Assembly: GCF_030818545.1 (NCBI RefSeq)
Contig: NZ_JAUTAH010000001.1
Coordinates: forward strand, 253,001 to 317,000
Length of the DNA stretch: 64,000 bases
DNA from: Brevundimonas sp. SORGH_AS_0993
GTDB taxonomy: Bacteria; Pseudomonadota; Alphaproteobacteria; Caulobacterales; Caulobacteraceae
Direction of reading: 5' to 3'
Shown: piece after piece, positions 59,403-64,000 of the stretch
How the letters are laid out: each line of letters starts with the position of its first letter
Position numbering within the stretch: the stretch's first letter is position 1
Notes under the pieces: model-generated
Seen by the model: only the letters and a program-made list of their open reading frames with translations
Databases searched by the model: none
What the model was told of the DNA's origin: nothing
Made by a program: the position numbers and the translations under genes

Positions 59403-59909
59403 ATGTCGATCGCCGTGCTTTTAAGCGTTATGGCCCTGGTCGATCCCGACGGCGTGGTGACGACGGCGCCGGCCAATTCGTCGGGCGTCGCGGCGGCCAT
59501 GGCCGCGCCCCAGCCGGCGGTCGAAGCGCCCGCGCCCACCGCCCAGGACGCCGCCCCGCACGGCATGACCACCGAACAGCAGATCCAGACCTGGATCGCC
59601 TCGCGCACGCCGGGCGAATCGTTCGAGCAGGCGGTCGCGTCCGCCCCGGCCGACGATCGCCAAATGCATGGCATGGTCGAGGCGGGCCTCGGCACCGGCG
59701 GCTATCGCAGCTATGGCGCGGCGTTGTCCCTGCCGATCGGCGAGAACGGGCGGCTGAACCTGGCCTATCGCGAAGGCAAGAACGACTATTGGCTGACGCC
59801 CGGCTACGCCTATCCGCGCTACGGCTTCGGCGGCTATCGCGGCGCCGATTCGTTGAGCCGGTCGATGTCGGTCGGCTTCGACTGGAGCAAGGACGGCGCG
59901 CGCGACTGA
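59403..59909 (+). CDS. Hypothetical exported protein
   Basis: A 168-residue protein with a short hydrophobic start. An Ala/Pro-rich region (PANSSGVAAAMAAPQPAVEAPAPTAQD) leads to a C-terminal beta-like part rich in Gly and Tyr (GYAYPRYGFGGYRGADSLSRSMSVGFDW), reminiscent of outer-membrane strands. No family is recognised. AAGGGAG lies about ten bases before the ATG. Confidence 0.65.
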   Translation: MSIAVLLSVMALVDPDGVVTTAPANSSGVAAAMAAPQPAVEAPAPTAQDAAPHGMTTEQQIQTWIASRTPGESFEQAVASAPADDRQMHGMVEAGLGTGGYRSYGAALSLPIGENGRLNLAYREGKNDYWLTPGYAYPRYGFGGYRGADSLSRSMSVGFDWSKDGARD

Positions 59910-59984
59910 ATTCTCGCAGCGCTCTTGAGGCGACCAGACTGCGTTAACGTCATAAAGTCGTAATGATCGTCTGGGGACGAGAAG

Positions 59985-60143
59985 ATGTTGATGGCCGTCG
60001 CCGTCGGAGAAGCCGTCTATTGGGCCCATCGCTTCCGCCGGGCCCTGATCCTGTCGCCGCTGGTCGGCCTGGGCGTGGCCGTGGGCGCTCAGCTGATCCA
60101 CAGCTGGTCCCATGTCGAAGCCATGTTGCTGCACCTGATCTGA
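59985..60143 (+). CDS. Small membrane protein, 52 residues
   Basis: ATG at 59985 follows GGGGACGAGAAG. The product begins MLMAVAVGEAVYWAHRF and has one membrane segment LILSPLVGLGVAVGAQLI, ending in MLLHLI. It is too short for most gene callers. Codon use is like that of its neighbours. It is supported by the ribosome site and membrane pattern only. Confidence 0.5.
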   Translation: MLMAVAVGEAVYWAHRFRRALILSPLVGLGVAVGAQLIHSWSHVEAMLLHLI

Positions 60144-60209
60144 CATGGCCGACGCGGACTGCGGTGTCCCCGGTTGGGGAATGAGTCTTTGCGATTTCGG
60201 GATCTCAGA

Positions 60210-60284
<75 letters not shown>

Positions 60285-60394
60285 CCCGACTGAGGAAGCG
60301 GCCGTATAGCCAAACCCTTCCGACGTGGGAAGCCCGATTTTGATCCACCGAAAGAAAGTTTGGACATGGCCGCCGATCACGCCATGATCCCGGC

Positions 60395-60583
60395 ATGACT
60401 CGCGCTCCCCACGACGCCGATCCATCCGCCGCTCCCGCCGTCGCGCCGCCGGAGGCCGCGCCCAGCGACGCCGCGCGGGCCAAGGCCGAGAAGGCGATGC
60501 GGCTGGCTTCGGCGCTTCGGGCCAATCTGCGACGGCGCAAGACGCCTGCGCGCACGCCGGCCGCGCCGAAAGATAGCAACTGA
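60395..60583 (+). CDS. Small basic protein upstream of murA
   Basis: A 62-residue protein: an Ala/Pro-rich start followed by the helical basic segment ARAKAEKAMRLASALRANLRRRK. Short proteins with this RL-x-x-ALR-x-NLRRRK ending occur before murA in related bacteria. The role is unknown. The ATG has only a weak ribosome site. Confidence 0.6.
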   Translation: MTRAPHDADPSAAPAVAPPEAAPSDAARAKAEKAMRLASALRANLRRRKTPARTPAAPKDSN

Positions 60584-60685
60584 AGTTCATCGCCGTGCGG
60601 CCGCTGCGCCCTTTGGCAAGCGGCGGCCGGCTTGCTAGAGAACGATCCCCCACGGCGTCGCCCTGGGGCGCGCTTAAGGACGTCT

Positions 60686-61975
60686 ATGGATAGTATCGCC
60701 ATTCAGGGCGGCGCTCAGCTGCATGGGGACATTCCCGTCAGCGGCGCCAAGAATTCCGCCATCAAGCTGATGGCCGCCTCGATTCTGACGGATCAGCCCC
60801 TGCGGCTGACCAATATGCCGCGGCTGGCCGACACCCGTTTCCTGGGCCAGCTGTTGCGGCAGTTCGGGATCGAGGTGACGGAAAGCGACGGGGCGGACGG
60901 CCAGGAAAGCCTGTTCAACGCCAAGACCCTGACATCGACCTTCGCGCCCTATGACCTGGTGCGGCAGATGCGGGCCTCGTTCAACGTGCTGGGGCCGCTG
61001 CTGACGCGGACGGGGGAGGCCAAGGTCTCTCTGCCCGGCGGCTGCACGATCGGGGCGCGGCCGGTCGATCTGCATCTGCAGGCGCTGACGGCGCTGGGGG
61101 CCGAGATCGAGCTGGAAGAGGGCTATGTCACCGCGCGCGCGTCCAAGGGGCTGCGGGGCGCCGAGATCGAGTTTCCTTTCGTCTCCGTCGGGGCGACCGA
61201 GCACGCGCTTCTGGCCGCCGTGCTGGCGCAGGGGACGACGGTGCTGCGCCGCGCCGCGCGCGAGCCGGAAATCGGCGACCTGGCGCGCTGTCTGACCGCC
61301 ATGGGGGCGAAGATCGACGGGATCGACACCGATGTCCTGACGATCACGGGCGTGTCGTCCCTGAACGGAACGACCTGGTCGGTGATTCCCGACCGGATCG
61401 AAATGGGCTCCTACGCCGTCGCCGCCGCCATGGCGGGGGGCGAGGTGCGGCTGACCAAGGCGCGGGCCGAGCTGATCGATTCGCTGACCGACCGGATGAT
61501 CGCGGCCGGCGTCGAGGTGACGCCCACCGAAGACGGCGTGCGGATCAGGCGCGATCCCAGGCAGCGGCTGAAGGCCGTGGACGTGGAGACGGCCATCTAT
61601 CCGGGCTTCGCCACCGACCTGCAGGCGCAGTTCATGGCTTTGATGACCACGGCCGAGGGCGTCAGCACGGTGCGCGAGACGATCTTCGAAAACCGCTTCA
61701 TGCATGTGCCGGAACTGGCGCGGCTGGGCGCCGATATCTCGGTTCACGCCGGGGAGGCCCATGTGACCGGCGTGCCGGTGCTGCACGGCGCCCAGGTGAT
61801 GGCGACCGATCTGCGCGCCTCCATGTGTCTGGTCATCGCCGGCCTTGTCGCGGAGGGGGAAACCACGGTCGGTCGCGTCTATCATCTGGATCGCGGTTTC
61901 GAGCGTTTGGAGGAGAAGCTCGGCGCGTGCGGAGCGTCCATCCGCCGCATAAAGGGAACAGGTGATGAGCACTGA
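60686..61975 (+). CDS. murA: UDP-N-acetylglucosamine 1-carboxyvinyltransferase MurA
   Basis: A 429-residue enzyme for the first committed step of peptidoglycan synthesis. The active-site loop [14 protein letters not shown] with Cys120 (the fosfomycin target) is present, as are early VSGAKNSA and late [16 protein letters not shown]. Length and motifs are standard. The end overlaps the DUF2948 gene by eleven bases. Confidence 0.97.
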   Translation: MDSIAIQGGAQLHGDIPVSGAKNSAIKLMAASILTDQPLRLTNMPRLADTRFLGQLLRQFGIEVTESDGADGQESLFNAKTLTSTFAPYDLVRQMRASFNVLGPLLTRTGEAKVSLPGGCTIGARPVDLHLQALTALGAEIELEEGYVTARASKGLRGAEIEFPFVSVGATEHALLAAVLAQGTTVLRRAAREPEIGDLARCLTAMGAKIDGIDTDVLTITGVSSLNGTTWSVIPDRIEMGSYAVAAAMAGGEVRLTKARAELIDSLTDRMIAAGVEVTPTEDGVRIRRDPRQRLKAVDVETAIYPGFATDLQAQFMALMTTAEGVSTVRETIFENRFMHVPELARLGADISVHAGEAHVTGVPVLHGAQVMATDLRASMCLVIAGLVAEGETTVGRVYHLDRGFERLEEKLGACGASIRRIKGTGDEH

Positions 61976-62450
61976 GATCGACGGAGTCGTTTCCGAAACC
62001 AAGGCGCCGGTCGAGCCGCTGCGTCTTCTGGCCGAGGACGCCGACGATCTTCAGATCATTTCGGCCGCGCTGCAGGACGCGATCCTGCGGCCGGTCGACG
62101 TCGTCTGGGCCAAGCAGGCCCGGACGCTGACCATCGCCTTCAGCCGCTTCTGCTGGGAATGCGGGGGAACGCGGGTGATGTCCGCCATGCAGTTCGGCGA
62201 CGTTCTGGCGGTCAAGAGCCGGCGGCTGCCGCGCAATCCGGACGCCTCGCTGGAACTGCTGGCGCTGGACTTCATGCCGACCGAGGCGCCGGGCGGCCGC
62301 GTGATCCTGATGTTCGCCGGCGGCGGGGATTTGCGGATCGACGTCGAATGCCTGGACGCGGTGGTCGCGGACATCTCCGAACGGTGGCCTGCGCGGGTCG
62401 CCCCGACCCATCTGGACGACGCGCTGAACGACGCTGGAGACGCGGCATGA
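61965..62450 (+). CDS. DUF2948 family protein
   Basis: A 161-residue alphaproteobacterial protein with the pattern [48 protein letters not shown]. The function is unknown. The ATG at 61965 lies inside the end of murA, and the stop overlaps the next start (ATGA). Confidence 0.88.
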   Translation: MSTEIDGVVSETKAPVEPLRLLAEDADDLQIISAALQDAILRPVDVVWAKQARTLTIAFSRFCWECGGTRVMSAMQFGDVLAVKSRRLPRNPDASLELLALDFMPTEAPGGRVILMFAGGGDLRIDVECLDAVVADISERWPARVAPTHLDDALNDAGDAA

Positions 62451-62914
62451 GCGGACCTCACAGGCTGGCCTCGGTCGAGTTGGACGCCGCGACCCTGCCC
62501 GCCGCGACGGCCGAGATCGAACATGAGCGGCGGGTCGCCATCTTCGACCTGATCGAAAAAAACAGTTTCCAACCCGTGGGCGCCGAGGGCGGGCCGTATC
62601 AGCTGAAGTTGTCGCTGCAGGACAACCGGCTGGTGTTCGATCTGACGGGGGCGGACTTCGCGCGCACCTACGCTATCAGCCTGACGCCGCTGAAGCGGGT
62701 GGTGAAGGATTATCTGTTGATCTGCGACAGCTATTACGAGGCGCTGCGCGGATCGTCGGCCAGCCAGATCGAGTCGGTCGACATGGGCCGGCGCGGCCTG
62801 CACAACGAGGGCGCCGAACAGCTGGCGGCCCGGCTGGACGGCAAGATCGTCGTGGATCACGAGACGGCGCGTCGGCTGTTCACCCTGCTGTGCGCCCTCT
62901 ACCGTCGCGGCTGA
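62447..62914 (+). CDS. UPF0262 family protein
   Basis: A 155-residue protein with UPF0262 features: [61 protein letters not shown]. The function is unknown. In many relatives hisD sits before it; here it is fused into the operon directly after DUF2948. Confidence 0.9.
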   Translation: MSGPHRLASVELDAATLPAATAEIEHERRVAIFDLIEKNSFQPVGAEGGPYQLKLSLQDNRLVFDLTGADFARTYAISLTPLKRVVKDYLLICDSYYEALRGSSASQIESVDMGRRGLHNEGAEQLAARLDGKIVVDHETARRLFTLLCALYRRG

Positions 62915-63017
62915 CCTCGACTATCTCTGCTTTTTCGGGCAATAGGCCCGTCCATTCCGCTCCACGCAGCCGCCCGGCGTGGAGCCGAACGCATTTCAGA
63001 CGGGCGTGAGAGGCCGC

Positions 63018-63236
63018 ATGGCTAAGGAAGAACTGCTCGAGTTTCCCGGCACTGTCAGCGAACTGCTGCCTAACGCCACTTTTCGCGTGACGCTCGAGAA
63101 CGACCACGAGATCATCGCCCACACCGCCGGCAAGATGCGCAAGAACCGCATCCGCGTCCTGGCTGGGGACAAGGTGCTGGTCGAGATGACGCCCTATGAC
63201 CTGACCAAGGGCCGCATCACCTATCGCTTCAAGTAA
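63018..63236 (+). CDS. infA: Translation initiation factor IF-1
   Basis: A 72-residue OB-fold protein: [76 protein letters not shown] sequence, complete and typical. ATG 63018 gives the standard length; an in-frame opening upstream at 62979 was not used. Confidence 0.97.
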   Translation: MAKEELLEFPGTVSELLPNATFRVTLENDHEIIAHTAGKMRKNRIRVLAGDKVLVEMTPYDLTKGRITYRFK

Positions 63237-63248
63237 GGAGCGGCCGGC

Positions 63249-63824
63249 TTGGCCTCTCCGGACCTGGTGCTGGCTTCGGCCAGCCCGCGCCGCATCGAAC
63301 TGCTGGCGCAGGTCGGCATCACGCCCGACCACATCGACCCCGCCGATATCGACGAGACGCCGCTGAAGGGTGAGACGCCGCCGCGTCTGGCCGCCCGGCT
63401 GGCGATCACCAAGGCCCAGGTCGTCGCCGCGCGCCGGCCCGAGGCGGTGGTCGTCGCCGCCGACACGGTCGTTGCCGTGGGCCGACGCTTTCTGGAAAAG
63501 GCCGCGGACGAGGCCGAGGCGACGCGGTTCCTGAAACTGTTGTCCGGGCGCAATCACCGCGTCTTCACCGGCGTGGCCGTGGTGCGGGACGGGCAGGTGT
63601 CGTCGCGCGTCAACGAGACCCGCGTGACCTTCAAACCGCTGTCCCAGGCCGAGATCGCCGCCTATGTCGCCGGGGGCGACTGGCGAGGCAAGGCGGGTGG
63701 ATACGGCATTCAGGGTCCGGCGGGCGCCTTCATCCAGAGAATCGTGGGCAGCCATTCCTCGGTGATGGGCCTGCCGCTTTATGAAGCCGTCCAACTGCTG
63801 CGCGGCGTCGGCTGGCGCACATGA
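63249..63824 (+). CDS. maf: Maf-family nucleotide pyrophosphatase
   Basis: A 191-residue protein with Maf motifs: LVLASASPRRIELLAQVGI, the substrate-loop VVVAADTVVAVG and GKAGGYGIQGPAGAFI. Maf proteins remove modified or excess nucleoside triphosphates. The start is TTG at 63249, 12 bases after infA. The stop overlaps the next gene (ATGA). Confidence 0.95.
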   Translation: MASPDLVLASASPRRIELLAQVGITPDHIDPADIDETPLKGETPPRLAARLAITKAQVVAARRPEAVVVAADTVVAVGRRFLEKAADEAEATRFLKLLSGRNHRVFTGVAVVRDGQVSSRVNETRVTFKPLSQAEIAAYVAGGDWRGKAGGYGIQGPAGAFIQRIVGSHSSVMGLPLYEAVQLLRGVGWRT

Positions 63825-64000
63825 GCGCGGTCGAGGTCTTCCTCGACGAGACGCCGGGCGAGACGCGCGGCGTCGTCCTGCGCGACGGGCGCTGCACCCA
63901 TCTTCTGATCCAGCGCGAAGACGACCCGGCGGAGACGCGGCTGGGGGCGCGGTCGATCGGCCGGGTGGTGGAAATCAATCCGGGCCTGCGCGGCGCCTTC
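63821..64000 (+). CDS. Ribonuclease E/G-like protein, N-terminal fragment
   Basis: The first 60 codons of a gene that runs off the window. The start MSAVEVFLDETPGETRGVVLRDGRCTHLL resembles the opening of short RNase E/G-type proteins that follow maf in alphaproteobacteria. A GARSIGRVVEINPGLRGAF segment looks like the start of an S1 domain. The ATG overlaps the maf stop. The call depends partly on gene order. Confidence 0.75.
   Translation, partial: MSAVEVFLDETPGETRGVVLRDGRCTHLLIQREDDPAETRLGARSIGRVVEINPGLRGAF

Overview
This window is high-G+C DNA from an alphaproteobacterium, most likely a member of the Caulobacteraceae such as Brevundimonas. Support comes from flbT-flaF, the murA-DUF2948-UPF0262-infA-maf-RNase E/G order, an ExoD-family protein, two large TonB-dependent receptors and tRNA genes with encoded CCA. 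No strain name can be read from the sequence.

Two regions differ in character. Bases 1 to about 33,400 look like the right-hand part of an integrative conjugative element. It opens with a minus-strand VirB-type type IV secretion operon, virB1-B2-(small membrane protein)-B3-B4-B5-(exclusion-type lipoprotein)-B6-B7-like-B8-B9-B10. Nearly all its genes overlap by a few bases. Three small regulators follow (LuxR-type HTH, XRE-like, GntR).

Bases 8.5-19.7 kb hold a complete lasso-peptide gene cluster. It has two 41-residue precursors, a fused B1-B2 leader-peptidase protein and an asparagine-synthetase-like cyclase. On the opposite strand are an isopeptidase, an STN-domain TonB receptor, a FecR anti-sigma factor and an ECF sigma factor. 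There is no export ABC transporter. This is the proteobacterial layout in which a peptide is made, sensed or imported through the receptor, and linearised by the isopeptidase. Both predicted cores start with Ala and close a nine-residue ring on Glu9.

Bases 20.3-33 kb are cargo of defence-island type: a 1,222-residue SIR2-like protein, a membrane protein/HEPN-like pair, a predicted PD-(D/E)xK nuclease, a zinc-ribbon protein, a DUF5677/DUF4209 overlapping pair and a tyrosine integrase. An AT-rich stretch and an orphan terminator mark the probable junction with the chromosome.

From 33.4 kb onward the genes are ordinary chromosomal ones. First comes a C4-dicarboxylate module (dctD-dctB divergent from dctA, with paired operator-like sites between), then a TonB receptor and a hydrolase. 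mntP follows under a yybP-ykoY manganese riboswitch, then a DUF2231/sorbosone-dehydrogenase pair, an NrtR-like regulator with an HD hydrolase, a MoxR ATPase and flbT-flaF. The rest are exoD, an isovaleryl-CoA dehydrogenase, a GH24 lysozyme, mgtE, fliN, lipB, an S41-like protein, msrB, and the murA to RNase E/G block. Four tRNA genes (Thr-TGT, Ser-CGA, Leu-GAG, Thr-GGT) all lie on the minus strand.

Functions are assigned by reading motifs in the translated sequence. No database search was run.
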